From an uncultured Pelagibacteraceae bacterium (GTDB lineage: Bacteria; Pseudomonadota; Alphaproteobacteria; Pelagibacterales; Pelagibacteraceae), in assembly GCA_902555665.1 (NCBI GenBank), contig CACDTF010000002.1:1-64000 (forward strand): DNA of 64,000 nt, read 5' to 3'. The notes beneath the pieces are model-generated. The model saw only the letters and a list, made by a program, of their open reading frames with translations, was not told the origin of the DNA and searched no databases. Positions 1 to 9,296 of the stretch are shown here, piece after piece. A program made the translations under genes and the position numbers. Each line of letters begins with the position of its first letter. The first letter of the stretch is position 1.

Positions 1-1
1 A

Positions 2-271
2 ATTGGATTTGGAAAAAATTTGAAACATAATATGAATCTTATAAGAGGTGTTTCTATTTTTCATTCATTAGGTTTTCCTATACTAGTAGGGAACTCAAGA
101 AAAAGATTTATTAAAGATATATCAAAAAAAAATGATAGCGAAACAAGGATCGGTGGAACTGTGGCTTCTTCAATTTATTTAATGATGCAAGGAATTCAGA
201 TTTTAAGAATTCATGATGTTAATGAAGTTATGCAAGGTATTAAAGTTTTTAATCAGATAATCAAAAATTAA
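2..271 (+). CDS. folP: Dihydropteroate synthase, C-terminal part (cut by window edge)
   Basis: The open frame runs in from the left edge, so only the last 89 residues are present. DHPS joins 6-hydroxymethyl-dihydropterin diphosphate to p-aminobenzoate in folate synthesis. Visible marks are GIGFGKN at the edge, the GNSRKRF loop that holds pterin and phosphate, RIGGTVAS, and the closing ILRIHDVNE segment whose Arg and His bind substrate in the family. An internal ATG at 20 is not the real start, because conserved sequence lies before it. The stop overlaps the glmM start by one base (TAATG), which suggests a folP-glmM-thiD-purA transcript. Confidence 0.93.
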   Translation: MGFGKNLKHNMNLIRGVSIFHSLGFPILVGNSRKRFIKDISKKNDSETRIGGTVASSIYLMMQGIQILRIHDVNEVMQGIKVFNQIIKN

Positions 272-1602
272 TGGCAAAAAAATATTTTGGAACAGATGGA
301 ATAAGAGGTGCAGTTAATAGCAAATATATAAATGGAGATATGTTCTTTAAATTTGGACTTGCGAGTGGAACATACTTTAAATCTCAAAAAAAAAGAAAAC
401 AAACAGCAATAATTGCAAAAGATACTAGATTATCAGGATATACACTTGAGCCAGCTCTTGTTTCAGGCTTGGCTTCAGCTGGTATGCATGTTTATACCCT
501 AGGACCCTTACCAACTAATGGGTTGGCAATGCTAACTAAAGAAATGAAGGCTAATATGGGCATAATGATCACCGCCTCTCATAATCCACATTTTGACAAT
601 GGTTTAAAATTGTTTGGTCCTGATGGAATGAAATTATCAGATAAAATAGAAAAAAAAATTGAGGGACTTATAGATAAAAAAATCTCAAAAAACCTTTCAC
701 ATTCTGAAAAATTAGGAAGAGTTAAAAGATTAGAAACAGGTACCAAAAAATATATTAAAATATTAAAAAAAAATTTTACAAAAGAGTTCAATTTAAGAGG
801 ATTAAGAATAGTAATTGATTGTGCAAATGGTGCTGGTTATAAGGCAGGTCCTGAATTATTGAAATCATTAGGAGCCAAAGTCATAGCAATAGGTGTTAAA
901 CCAAATGGTTTAAATATAAATAAAAATTGTGGATCAACTTTTCCAAGAAAAATAAGATCTGCTGTAAAAAAATATAAAGCACATATCGGAATATCTTTAG
1001 ATGGAGATGCTGACAGAATTATAATGTGTGATGAAAAAAGCAATATAATAGATGGAGATCAAATTATAGCCGCTTTAGCAACAAGATGGAAAAATAAAAA
1101 AATGTTAAAGGGAGGGGTTGTTGGAACATTAATGTCAAATTATGGTTTAGAAAAATATTTTAAATCTAAAGGAATAAAATTTATAAGAGCAAATGTTGGA
1201 GATAGATATGTTAAAGAAAAAATGCAAAAAAATAATTATAATTTAGGTGGTGAACAATCAGGACATATTATTTTAGGTAAATTTGCAACTACAGGAGATG
1301 GTTTGCTAGTAGCTTTAGAAGCTCTTTTTGCTTTAAGAAAAGGAAAAAAGGCAAGTGAATTTTTTGAACAATTTAAGAAAACACCTCAGCTTTTAGAAAA
1401 TATCGAGGTAAAAAATAAAAAAATTATTAATAAACCAGAGATAAAAAAAATTATAAAAAATGCAGATAAATTAATTAAAGGTAAAGGAAGAATTTTAGTA
1501 AGAAAATCAGGTACAGAGTCTAAAATAAGAGTAATGGGAGAAAGTGAAAACAAAGCTCTTCTATATAAATGTGTGAACATGATTACGAAAAAAATTAAAT
1601 AA
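271..1602 (+). CDS. glmM: Phosphoglucosamine mutase
   Basis: Converts glucosamine-6-phosphate to glucosamine-1-phosphate for UDP-GlcNAc, hence peptidoglycan and lipid A. The 443 residues match the usual GlmM length. Visible: GTDGIRG at residues 7-13; the phosphoserine loop TASHNPHFDNG with Ser103; the metal-binding loop DGDADR at 244-249; the sugar loop GGEQSGH at 326-332; and the C-terminal phosphate-binding loop RKSGTES at 411-417. The full set separates it from phosphomannomutase, and the position after folP is the usual bacterial arrangement. The start ATG shares its first base with the folP stop. Confidence 0.96.
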   Translation: MAKKYFGTDGIRGAVNSKYINGDMFFKFGLASGTYFKSQKKRKQTAIIAKDTRLSGYTLEPALVSGLASAGMHVYTLGPLPTNGLAMLTKEMKANMGIMITASHNPHFDNGLKLFGPDGMKLSDKIEKKIEGLIDKKISKNLSHSEKLGRVKRLETGTKKYIKILKKNFTKEFNLRGLRIVIDCANGAGYKAGPELLKSLGAKVIAIGVKPNGLNINKNCGSTFPRKIRSAVKKYKAHIGISLDGDADRIIMCDEKSNIIDGDQIIAALATRWKNKKMLKGGVVGTLMSNYGLEKYFKSKGIKFIRANVGDRYVKEKMQKNNYNLGGEQSGHIILGKFATTGDGLLVALEALFALRKGKKASEFFEQFKKTPQLLENIEVKNKKIINKPEIKKIIKNADKLIKGKGRILVRKSGTESKIRVMGESENKALLYKCVNMITKKIK

Positions 1603-1603
1603 A

Positions 1604-2416
1604 TTGAAACCAAATTCTAAAATTTTAATTATTGCAGGATCTGACTCATCTGGTGGAGCAGGTATTCAAGCTGATATAAAAACTGTTACTGCTCTTGGTT
1701 CTTATGCAATGACAGCAATAACTGCAGTTACATCACAAAATACCACAGGTGTAAAATCAATTGTTGGGATTAATCCAAAAGAAATTTTTAATCAAATTAT
1801 TTATAGTTGTAAAGATATAAGACCTGATGCAATAAAAATTGGGATGCTGCATTCCTCAGAGGTTATTAGAATGGTACTAAAAGCTTTGGATGTAATTAAA
1901 GTTAAAAAAATCGTATTAGATCCAGTGATGGTTGCTAAAGGAGGGGCTAAACTGATAGATAGTAAAGCTATTCAATTTTTAAAATTAAAACTAATTAATA
2001 AAGTATCGCTCATTACCCCTAATATCCCCGAAGCAGAAATTTTAACTAAAACAAAAATTATAACAAAAGAGGATATGATTTTTGCCGCTAATAAACTTCT
2101 AGGTTTAGGAGCTAAAAATGTACTTATAAAAGGTGGTCATTTAAAACATAAAAATGTAATAGATATTTTAATAAGCACAAAAGATCTAAAGATCTTCAAA
2201 AGCGAGCGTCACAAAACAAAGAATACTCATGGTACAGGTTGTACTTTATCTAGCTCAGTTACAACGTTTTTATCATGTGGAAAAACTGTAAAGAAATCTT
2301 GTGAGCTTGGAATTAAGTATGTAAATTCTGCAATAAAATCAAACCCTAAATATGGAAAAGGTAATGGCCCAATTAACCATCTCACTTCCTTAAAAGTAAA
2401 CAGAAAATTTAAATAA
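1604..2416 (+). CDS. thiD: Hydroxymethylpyrimidine/phosphomethylpyrimidine kinase
   Basis: Ribokinase-fold kinase that phosphorylates HMP and then HMP-phosphate in thiamine salvage or synthesis. At 270 residues it has normal length. The N-terminal substrate loop [14 protein letters not shown] is at residues 11-24, DPVMVAKGG lies mid-protein, and the catalytic anion hole HGTGCTLSS begins at residue 209. The start is taken as TTG one base after the glmM stop, because conserved sequence begins at about residue 7 and no ATG lies close enough. No thiE or thiamine riboswitch is seen nearby. SAR11 is known to depend on external HMP, so ThiD may act on an imported precursor (inference). Confidence 0.93.
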   Translation: MKPNSKILIIAGSDSSGGAGIQADIKTVTALGSYAMTAITAVTSQNTTGVKSIVGINPKEIFNQIIYSCKDIRPDAIKIGMLHSSEVIRMVLKALDVIKVKKIVLDPVMVAKGGAKLIDSKAIQFLKLKLINKVSLITPNIPEAEILTKTKIITKEDMIFAANKLLGLGAKNVLIKGGHLKHKNVIDILISTKDLKIFKSERHKTKNTHGTGCTLSSSVTTFLSCGKTVKKSCELGIKYVNSAIKSNPKYGKGNGPINHLTSLKVNRKFK

Positions 2417-3708
2417 TGAAAAATATAGTCGTTGTTGGATCTCAATGGGGTGACGAAGGTAAAGGAAAAATTGTTGATTGGTTATCTGAACAGGCTGACG
2501 TAGTAATAAGATTTCAAGGAGGTCACAATGCTGGCCATACTTTAGTGATTGATGGTGTTACATATAAATTGAGACTACTGCCATCTGGAATAGTTAGAAA
2601 AGGTAAAATATCAATTATTGGCAACGGTGTTGTCATAGATCCATGGGCTCTATTAGAGGAGATAGATGAAATAAAATCTAAAGGTGTAGAAGTAAATGTA
2701 AATAATTTTATTATCTCAGAGTCTGCAAATTTAATTTTGCCTTTTCATAGAGAAATGGATGAGATTAGAGAGGATGCAGCAGGAAAAAGCAAAATAGGAA
2801 CTACAAGACGTGGAATTGGACCTGCATACGAAGATAAAGTTGGAAGAAGATCTATAAGAGTTATGGATCTAATATCCGAAAAAAATTTAGATCAAAGACT
2901 CGACTCTGTATTAGTTCATCATAATACGATTAGAAAAGGTCTAGGAAAAAAAATTTTTAAAAAAGATCAGCTTAAATCTGATTTGCTTAAAATAGCACCC
3001 AAAATATTAGAATTTTCTCAGCCAGTTTGGTTAAAGATTGATCAATTTAAAAAACAAAAAAAGAGAATTTTATTCGAAGGAGCCCAAGGTATTTTACTTG
3101 ATGTAGATCATGGAACTTATCCATTTGTAACTTCATCTAATACTGTTGCTTCGAGCGCAGCTACAGGAACTGGTTGTGGTCCTAATTCTATAAATTATGT
3201 TCTTGGCATTACAAAAGCTTATACAACAAGAGTTGGAGAGGGCCCTTTTCCTACTGAGTTAACAGATGATATTGGTGAACTTCTAGGAACACGTGGAAAA
3301 GAATTTGGAACTGTTACAAGTAGAAAAAGAAGATGTGGATGGTTTGATGGTGTTTTAGTTAGGCAAACTATTAAAGTTTCAGGGATTGATGGTATCGCTT
3401 TAACAAAATTAGATGTACTTGATGAATTAGATGAAATTAAAATGTGTGTTGCTTACGAGCTTGATGGTAAAAGATTAGATTATTTACCTGCTGCTGTAGA
3501 AGATCAAATAAAAATAAAACCAATTTATGAAACTTTTTCAGGTTGGAAAGCTTCTACAAGTGGAGTTAAAAATCTAGACTTATTACCCGAAAATGCAAAA
3601 AAATATATTTTTGCAATAGAAGATTTTATTGGTGCAAAAGTATCAAGTATCTCAACTAGTCCAGAAAGAGATGATACTATTTTAATTGAAAACCCTTTTG
3701 AAGTTTAG
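2416..3708 (+). CDS. purA: Adenylosuccinate synthetase
   Basis: First committed step from IMP to AMP: IMP + aspartate + GTP gives adenylosuccinate. The 430 residues are full length. The P-loop-like [11 protein letters not shown] is at residues 8-18 with catalytic Asp13, and GGHNAGHT carries catalytic His41; both numbers match the E. coli enzyme. [14 protein letters not shown] and [11 protein letters not shown], which bind IMP and GTP, are also present. The start overlaps the thiD stop by one base (TAATG). The gene meets rpoH tail to tail, and the four bases TTAG at 3705-3708 hold both stop codons. Confidence 0.97.
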   Translation: MKNIVVVGSQWGDEGKGKIVDWLSEQADVVIRFQGGHNAGHTLVIDGVTYKLRLLPSGIVRKGKISIIGNGVVIDPWALLEEIDEIKSKGVEVNVNNFIISESANLILPFHREMDEIREDAAGKSKIGTTRRGIGPAYEDKVGRRSIRVMDLISEKNLDQRLDSVLVHHNTIRKGLGKKIFKKDQLKSDLLKIAPKILEFSQPVWLKIDQFKKQKKRILFEGAQGILLDVDHGTYPFVTSSNTVASSAATGTGCGPNSINYVLGITKAYTTRVGEGPFPTELTDDIGELLGTRGKEFGTVTSRKRRCGWFDGVLVRQTIKVSGIDGIALTKLDVLDELDEIKMCVAYELDGKRLDYLPAAVEDQIKIKPIYETFSGWKASTSGVKNLDLLPENAKKYIFAIEDFIGAKVSSISTSPERDDTILIENPFEV

Positions 3709-4598
3709 TTTGTAGGTAAAAGATTTTTTGATTTAGCTAAGAGAAGCATGTGCTTTTGGAGTTTTTCAAAAGCTTTATTTTCAATTTGTCTAACTCTTTC
3801 TCTGCTAATTTTATATTTTTTACTTAAATCCTCTAGTGTAGTTGGGTCATCATTTAGTCTTCTAGAGTATAAAATTTCTCTTTCTCTATCGTTAAGTACT
3901 TTAATAGAGTCTTTTAATAAATCTTTTCTTTGCTCCATTTCCTCATGGTGAGCAAATTTTAAATCATGATCAAGTTCTTTATCAACCAACCAGTCTTGCC
4001 ATTCATCTCCATCTTCCCCAACTTGAGCATTTAGTGAGAACTCCTTTCCTGAAAGTCTTCTATTCATTGAAACGACTTCTTCTTTACTTACATCGAGCTT
4101 ATTAGCTATATGATTAACGTGTTCATCTCTTAAGTCACCTTCAGTTTCTGGAGAAATTTGGTTTTTAATTTTCTTTAAATTAAAAAATAATTTTTTTTGA
4201 GCAGTAGTAGTTCCAATTTTGACAAGACTCCAAGATCTTAAAATATATTCTTGAATAGAAGCCTTAATCCACCACATCGCATAAGTTGCCAATCTAAAAC
4301 CTTTTTCTGGTTCAAATTTCTTAACAGCTTGCATAAGACCTACATTTCCCTCTGAAATCATTTCATTAATAGGCAAACCATATCCTTTGTAGCCCATAGC
4401 AATCTTTGCAACTAATCTTAAGTGACTAGTGACTAGTTTTTCTGCAGCTTTAATATTACCAGTTGTTTTCCAGTTTTTTGCTAGCATATATTCTTCTTCT
4501 GCAGCTAACATCGGAAATTTTTTAATCTGCTCTAAATATGCAGATAGCCCACCTTCATTAGAAAGGGTTGGCAGATTGTTACTCATTGTTGTGCTCAT
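3705..4598 (-). CDS. rpoH: RNA polymerase sigma-32 (heat-shock sigma factor)
   Basis: Directs RNA polymerase to heat-shock promoters. The protein is 297 residues with sigma-70 regions in order: region 2 from about residue 55 to 128, including the [15 protein letters not shown] and [20 protein letters not shown] helices; the RpoH box QKKLFFNLK at about 134-142, which marks sigma-32 rather than the housekeeping sigma; and a region 4.2 helix-turn-helix near 256-284 with [12 protein letters not shown]. It is monocistronic between purA and rluD. This is the only transcription-initiation regulator visible in the window. No obvious RNA thermometer can be called by eye in its short leader. Confidence 0.95.
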   Translation of the reverse strand: MSTTMSNNLPTLSNEGGLSAYLEQIKKFPMLAAEEEYMLAKNWKTTGNIKAAEKLVTSHLRLVAKIAMGYKGYGLPINEMISEGNVGLMQAVKKFEPEKGFRLATYAMWWIKASIQEYILRSWSLVKIGTTTAQKKLFFNLKKIKNQISPETEGDLRDEHVNHIANKLDVSKEEVVSMNRRLSGKEFSLNAQVGEDGDEWQDWLVDKELDHDLKFAHHEEMEQRKDLLKDSIKVLNDREREILYSRRLNDDPTTLEDLSKKYKISRERVRQIENKAFEKLQKHMLLLAKSKNLLPTN

Positions 4599-4639
4599 AG
4601 AAGTGTTTATTTAATTAATTATAGATAATTTTCAATAAT

Positions 4640-5620
4640 TTATTCTTCAGTGTTTCTAAGCATTTTTAGAATATTATTTAGATCTTTTGGCAAAAGTGAG
4701 GAAAAAATCATCTCTTTCTTAGTACGTGGATGCATAAATCCTAAAGTTTTTGCATGCAGGAATTGTCTATTTAATTTACTAATTGAATTTTGGATGTCTA
4801 AATCAATATTTTTTAATTTTTTATATTTTTTTTTATATTTATCATCTCCAACTAGACTATTACCTTTGTAATTCATATGGACTCTTATTTGATGTGTTCT
4901 TCCTGTTTCTAATTTACATTCAACTAAACTTAAAGTTGGGGTTTTCTGATTTTCAAAAATTTCAAGTGTTTTATAATTTGTTATAGCTTTCTTACCTTTA
5001 GCGCTACTAACTTCCATAAGTTGTCTATTTTTTGAACTGCGAGTTATAAATGTTTCAATCCTTCCTGAAGATGGTCTTAATTTTCCCCATATTAAAAGTT
5101 GGTACTCTCTTATAATTGTATGATCACCAAATTGTTTTGATAAATTTTCATGAGTTTCATTGTTTTTTGCAATTACAACTAAACCAGATGTGTTTTTATC
5201 AATTCTATGAACAATACCAGGTCTTAACTCATCACCTATATTTGATAAAGAATTCTTATTATAATGCATCAATGCATTAACAATTGTTTTTTCATAATTC
5301 CCAGCCCCTGGATGCATGATTATTCCAGCAGGTTTATTAATAACTAATAGGTCATTATCTTCATATATTATTTCTAATTTAAATTCGTAAGGTTTAAGGG
5401 ATGCTATTTCAGGCTCTGGGATTTTAAGATTTATAGTGTCACCAATCGAGACTTTTTTTGATGGACTTTTAATTATTTCATTATTTAGTGTTAACTTTTC
5501 CTTCAAAATTAAATTTTTAATTCTAGTTCTGCTAATTAATTCCTCTCTTTTGTTAATTAAAACATCAACCCTTAAATTTTTCTCATCCTCTTTGACTATA
5601 AAATTAATGTTTTTTTCCAT
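4640..5620 (-). CDS. rluD: Ribosomal large subunit pseudouridine synthase, RluD type
   Basis: RluA-family enzyme expected to make pseudouridines in helix 69 of 23S rRNA (positions 1911/1915/1917 in E. coli numbering). An S4 RNA-binding domain occupies about residues 15-75 (RVDVLINKR, SRTRIKNLI). The catalytic domain follows with INKPAGIIMHPG and the active-site loop GIVHRIDKNTSGL, whose catalytic Asp is residue 141. RTHQIRVHM near the C terminus is also typical. The N-terminal S4 domain favours RluD or RluC over RluA, and the 326-residue length fits RluD best. Confidence 0.9.
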   Translation of the reverse strand: MEKNINFIVKEDEKNLRVDVLINKREELISRTRIKNLILKEKLTLNNEIIKSPSKKVSIGDTINLKIPEPEIASLKPYEFKLEIIYEDNDLLVINKPAGIIMHPGAGNYEKTIVNALMHYNKNSLSNIGDELRPGIVHRIDKNTSGLVVIAKNNETHENLSKQFGDHTIIREYQLLIWGKLRPSSGRIETFITRSSKNRQLMEVSSAKGKKAITNYKTLEIFENQKTPTLSLVECKLETGRTHQIRVHMNYKGNSLVGDDKYKKKYKKLKNIDLDIQNSISKLNRQFLHAKTLGFMHPRTKKEMIFSSLLPKDLNNILKMLRNTEE

Positions 5621-5624
5621 AAAA

Positions 5625-5630
5625 TATAAT
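5625..5630 (+). promoter_or_regulatory. Candidate -10 box for tRNA-Arg
   Basis: A perfect TATAAT lies 13 bases before the tRNA 5' end, inside the gap left by the divergent rluD start. Transcription from it would begin about 7 bases before the mature tRNA. No convincing -35 is visible at the right spacing, so this is a weak call based on position. Confidence 0.35.
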
Positions 5631-5643
5631 ATTAATACTATAT

Positions 5644-5720
5644 GCGCTTGTAGCTCAACTGGATAGAGCGCCTGACTTCGGATCAGGAGGTTCTGGGTTC
5701 GACTCCTAGCAGGCGCACCA
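5644..5720 (+). tRNA. tRNA-Arg (anticodon UCG)
   Basis: A complete 77-base cloverleaf can be drawn. The acceptor stem GCGCTTG pairs with CAGGCGC (one G-U). The D arm is GCTC/GAGC. The anticodon stem CCTGA/TCAGG encloses loop CTTCGGA with anticodon TCG, which reads CGA. The T arm CTGGG/CCTAG holds TTCGACT. The 3' CCA is encoded. It sits on the plus strand between two minus-strand genes, and its last base is only two bases from the stop codon of the downstream permease gene. Confidence 0.96.
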
Positions 5721-5722
5721 AT

Positions 5723-6514
5723 TTATTCTCCCATGTTTATCAAAGTTCCTTTTTCTCTTGCTTTATCGAAAGAGTAATAAAATACGGATATTGATAAAAT
5801 TAAATAAAACCCATTAAGATAGACTGCATTTATTATATTTTCATAATTGACTGTTCCATTAACTAAAATATTTCTAGTCTCCTCAAAAATATATACTAAT
5901 GGCAATGCGAAAGCGATTGATTGGAAGATTCCTGGCAGTGTTTCAACTGGGTAGTATATACAGCCAAAAGGTGCTAACAAAAACATGGTAGACCATGCAA
6001 TATTTTCAAAAGATGGACCAAATCTTAATAATCCTGCTGACACAAGTAGACCAAGCGTAATTCCAAATAAATATAAACTTAAGAAAAGAAAAGCCAAAGG
6101 AAGACCAAGTTTTAACAATGAAATTCCAAACAATGGAGAAGTTAACAATATTGCTGGTATTAAACCAATTAAAGCTCTAATTAAAGCTGTTAAAACTAAA
6201 GAGATAATTATCTCACTAATTTTCATAGGAGCAATAAATAGGTTTGTAAAGTTTCTGCTCCAAATCTCCTCCAAAAATAACATATTAAAGCCAATACTGG
6301 TTCTAAATAAAAAATCGTAAAGAATTGCACATGAAAGAATAACTCCTACCGCACCACTGTAGTAAGTGCTATGAGCTGCAAAAAAATTAGAAATAAATCC
6401 CCAGAGAGTAATTTGAATTGAAGGCCAATAAATTAAGTCTAATATTCTTGGAAATGATCTAGTTATTAAATAAAAGTGTCTTAAAAAAAGACCATAAATT
6501 CTCATTAAATTCAT
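5723..6514 (-). CDS. ABC-2 type transporter permease
   Basis: Integral membrane protein of 263 residues with about six hydrophobic segments, typical of ABC-2 exporter permeases (drug, polysaccharide or lipid export). Visible features are the N-terminal amphipathic stretch ending in DLIYWPSIQITLWGF and the late LAPFGCIYYPVETLPG loop, which resembles the conserved ABC-2 signature. The gene starts two bases after the stop of the ATPase gene, so the two form one exporter. The substrate cannot be told from sequence. No periplasmic partner is present, which fits an exporter rather than an importer. Confidence 0.85.
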   Translation of the reverse strand: MNLMRIYGLFLRHFYLITRSFPRILDLIYWPSIQITLWGFISNFFAAHSTYYSGAVGVILSCAILYDFLFRTSIGFNMLFLEEIWSRNFTNLFIAPMKISEIIISLVLTALIRALIGLIPAILLTSPLFGISLLKLGLPLAFLFLSLYLFGITLGLLVSAGLLRFGPSFENIAWSTMFLLAPFGCIYYPVETLPGIFQSIAFALPLVYIFEETRNILVNGTVNYENIINAVYLNGFYLILSISVFYYSFDKAREKGTLINMGE

Positions 6515-6516
6515 TT

Positions 6517-7242
6517 TTATTTTCTCGCAATTTCTAAAAATACTTCTTCTAAATTTCTTCTTCCATACTTTGTTATTAACTCTTCAGGAGTTCCTCTATC
6601 CACTATTAAACCATCTTTCATCATTAAAACAGAACTACATAATCTTTTTACTTCTTCCATATTATGAGAGGCAAGCAAAACTGATATTTTTTTTTCCTTT
6701 TTGTATTCTTCTAAAAACGATCTTACAAAATCACCAGTTTCAGGATCTAATGAAGCAGTGGGTTCATCCAACAAAAGTACCGTTGGATCATTTATTAAAG
6801 CTTTAGCAAGACTTACCCTGTTTTTTTGTCCAGAAGAAAGTTCTCCTGTAATTTTGTTTAAAAGGTCTTTTAATCTAAGTTTATTTGCAAGGTGATCTAT
6901 TCGGTCATTTAAATTTTGAATATTATATAATTTTCCATAAACAATTAAATTTTGTTTAACTTTAAGTTTTTTAGGTAATTCAATATATGGTGAAATAAAA
7001 TTCATTTTGTGAAGAAGTGAGATTTTGTTTTTTTCAATATTTTCTCCGTTGATTAAAACCTCACCACTACTTGGTTTTAATAATCCTAAAATCATTCCAA
7101 TAGTTGTAGTTTTTCCACATCCATTAGGTCCCAATAAACCAACCATTTCATTTTCATTAATTTTAAAATTTATATTAGTTACTGCTACTTTATCTTTATA
7201 TTTTTTTGATAGATTTATTACTTCAATAGAATTTGTCATCAA
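6517..7242 (-). CDS. ABC transporter ATP-binding protein (exporter type)
   Basis: Single nucleotide-binding domain of 241 residues that powers the permease encoded just downstream. Walker A is GPNGCGKTT at about residues 38-46, the ABC signature is LSSGQ at 135-139, Walker B is VLLLDEP at about 155-161, and the switch His is in ASHNMEE. The closest style is the CcmA/DrrA/NodI branch that drives ABC-2 exporters. The ATG overlaps the end of the upstream tsaC gene by four bases, so tsaC, ATPase and permease are probably one operon. An alternative start is the second Met. Confidence 0.88.
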   Translation of the reverse strand: MMTNSIEVINLSKKYKDKVAVTNINFKINENEMVGLLGPNGCGKTTTIGMILGLLKPSSGEVLINGENIEKNKISLLHKMNFISPYIELPKKLKVKQNLIVYGKLYNIQNLNDRIDHLANKLRLKDLLNKITGELSSGQKNRVSLAKALINDPTVLLLDEPTASLDPETGDFVRSFLEEYKKEKKISVLLASHNMEEVKRLCSSVLMMKDGLIVDRGTPEELITKYGRRNLEEVFLEIARK

Positions 7243-8171
7243 TATTTAGAGGCCCTCTTTAATCTATCATTAATTGTTTTGCCAAGACCTTTGTTTGGTA
7301 TCTTTTCGACTGCAATTTTTTTAAAACCATCGTTTTTAATTTTTCTTAAAGTTGAATATAAATTCTTTGCAGCTTCATCTATATTTTTCATTTTGGATAA
7401 ATAATAATAGTTTTTTAATTTTGATTTTCTTTTTTTAATTAATAAATAAGCCTCATCTTTTTTTGGTTTTTTAACATTGACTCTTAAAGGTATCCCAGGT
7501 GAGTAATGTAATGGAAATAAACCAGGTGATAATTTCTTTTTTGAATTTGTATTAATTAATAATTTTTTTTTTAAAACATTTTCGATTTTTTTAGTATCTA
7601 GGCCTCCATATCTTAAAAGTGAGGGCTTTTCTAAAAGGTTTAGTATTGTAGACTCAACTCCAATTTTACTTTTTCCTCCATTTAAAATATATTTTATTTT
7701 TGAACCAAATTCTTCTTTTACATCAGATGGTTTAACTGAACTTAATCTTGAGGATATATTTGCACTAGGAGCCGCTACTGGATAATCTAAATTTTTTAAT
7801 AAATTTCTTAACAATTTATGTTTAGGGAAACGTACGGCAATACTTTTTTTATTATTAGTGACAAATTTAGATATTTTTGAGTTATTTTTTAATTTCAGAA
7901 CATAAGTTATCGGACCTGGAGAAAATTTTTTGTAAAGTTTAACTAAATTATCATTTATATCACAGTCCTCTTTAAGTCTTTGAATATCGTAATAATGGAC
8001 AATTAGAGGATTATTTAATGGTCTTTTTTTAAGACTAAATATTTTCTTAACTGCACTATTCGAGTAAGCGTTTGCAGCCAATCCATAAACAGTTTCTGTT
8101 GGTACCGCAACACAATGATTATTATCTAAATATTTTTTTGCTTTTTTGATATTTGATTGAACAGATTTCAT
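7239..8171 (-). CDS. tsaC: Threonylcarbamoyl-AMP synthase (Sua5 type)
   Basis: Makes threonylcarbamoyl-AMP from threonine, bicarbonate and ATP for the t6A37 modification of ANN-decoding tRNAs. The YrdC domain fills about residues 1-190 with PTETVYGLAA near residue 24 and KRPLNNPLIVH. At 310 residues the protein is longer than E. coli TsaC (about 190), and the extra C-terminal part, introduced by SPGLFPLHYSPG, is the Sua5 domain. It therefore belongs to the Sua5 form. Its start codon lies only 20 bases from the divergent xseB start, so its promoter must overlap xseB coding sequence. Confidence 0.9.
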   Translation of the reverse strand: MKSVQSNIKKAKKYLDNNHCVAVPTETVYGLAANAYSNSAVKKIFSLKKRPLNNPLIVHYYDIQRLKEDCDINDNLVKLYKKFSPGPITYVLKLKNNSKISKFVTNNKKSIAVRFPKHKLLRNLLKNLDYPVAAPSANISSRLSSVKPSDVKEEFGSKIKYILNGGKSKIGVESTILNLLEKPSLLRYGGLDTKKIENVLKKKLLINTNSKKKLSPGLFPLHYSPGIPLRVNVKKPKKDEAYLLIKKRKSKLKNYYYLSKMKNIDEAAKNLYSTLRKIKNDGFKKIAVEKIPNKGLGKTINDRLKRASKY

Positions 8172-8191
8172 GTATTAATAATTATTATTAT

Positions 8192-8440
8192 ATGAAAGAT
8201 AAAATATTACCACTTGATTATGATCAGTATTCAGTTGAGGAGCTTACAGAAAAAGCAAATAAGATTATAGAGTCTCTAGAGAAGGAAAATGATTTAAACA
8301 ATTCAGTTGATAGTTATCAAGAACTTCTAAAATTAAATAATATTATTGAAAAGAAATTTCATAAAAATTTTAAATCTATTGGGGAAGAGACAAATAAAAA
8401 GATTAAAGAGATAACTAAAAAAAATGAAAAAACAGCTTAA
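8192..8440 (+). CDS. xseB: Exodeoxyribonuclease VII small subunit
   Basis: Small acidic helical protein of 82 residues, the accessory subunit of exonuclease VII, which degrades single-stranded DNA. It shows the family pattern near the N terminus: YDQYSVEELTEKANKIIESLEKEN, followed by a second helix ending in a Lys-rich tail. An in-frame extension back to 8153 exists but would overlap the tsaC start and lacks family similarity, so ATG 8192 is preferred. The 3' end overlaps ispA by 17 bases. The xseB-ispA-dxs order is conserved in many Proteobacteria and supports the call. Confidence 0.78.
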   Translation: MKDKILPLDYDQYSVEELTEKANKIIESLEKENDLNNSVDSYQELLKLNNIIEKKFHKNFKSIGEETNKKIKEITKKNEKTA

Positions 8441-9296
8441 TAAAATAGCTAAGGATACAAATATTTTCCTTAAAAAATATATTAATTCACAGAAATATTC
8501 TCAGCTAAAGTCACCCATGAAGTATGGTTTGTTTCCAGGTGGAAAAAAGATAAGATCTAAAATCTTAATGGACTTAGGGTCATTATTTTCAATAGATTAT
8601 AAAACATTGATAATAGTTGGGTCGGCTGTTGAATGTATTCATGCTTATTCTCTTATTCACGATGATCTACCCTGCATGGATGATGATGATATAAGAAGAG
8701 GAAAACCTTCAGCTCACATTAAATTTGGTGAGTCTACAGCAGTTCTGGCAGGAAATTCATTACTGACTTTAGCTTTTGAAATTTTATCAAGTCCTAAATT
8801 GAAATTAAATGAAAAGATCAAGATCAACCTAATTAAAAAATTATCAGAATGTTCAGGACATCTAGGAATAGCTGGTGGGCAATATTTAGATTTAAGTTAT
8901 GAGAGAAAGAAAATATCAAGGAATAAAATATTAGAAATGGAAATAAAAAAAACTGGAATGTTATTTAGTTTTTGTTGTGCAGCTCCAGCGATAATTAAGA
9001 AAAAAACAATCCAAGAAATTAAATTTTTTGAAAATATTGGATCAAAAATTGGTTTATTATTCCAAATAGCTGATGATTTAATTGATCTGAAAAGTAATTC
9101 TAAGGAAGCTGGGAAAAAAACAGGAAAAGATCAAAAAAAAGGCAAGGCAACACTTATAAATTTAATAGGCTATGATGACTCACTTAAGTATTGTGATAAG
9201 ATAATAAAAGATATTAATAAGAATTTAAGAAAATATGGTTCAAGATCTGAAAAAATAAATGAAACATTAGGCTATATACTGAATAGAAAAAAATGA
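8424..9296 (+). CDS. ispA: Farnesyl diphosphate synthase (geranyltranstransferase)
   Basis: Condenses isopentenyl diphosphate with DMAPP and then GPP to give farnesyl diphosphate. Trans-prenyltransferase fold, 290 residues. GGKKIRS at 39-45 binds IPP, the first Asp-rich motif DDLPCMD is at 80-86, and the second, DDLID, is at 217-221. The two residues inserted in the first motif are typical of bacterial type II FPP synthases. The start lies within xseB and the stop overlaps the dxs start by four bases (ATGA), so xseB-ispA-dxs should be one operon. Confidence 0.93.
   Translation: MKKQLNKIAKDTNIFLKKYINSQKYSQLKSPMKYGLFPGGKKIRSKILMDLGSLFSIDYKTLIIVGSAVECIHAYSLIHDDLPCMDDDDIRRGKPSAHIKFGESTAVLAGNSLLTLAFEILSSPKLKLNEKIKINLIKKLSECSGHLGIAGGQYLDLSYERKKISRNKILEMEIKKTGMLFSFCCAAPAIIKKKTIQEIKFFENIGSKIGLLFQIADDLIDLKSNSKEAGKKTGKDQKKGKATLINLIGYDDSLKYCDKIIKDINKNLRKYGSRSEKINETLGYILNRKK

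Noticed and set aside
579..1613. Antisense frames over glmM, and similar ones over other genes such as ppdK, dxs and aroC
   Set aside because: They lie opposite well-identified genes, have biased low-complexity composition and match no family I recognise.
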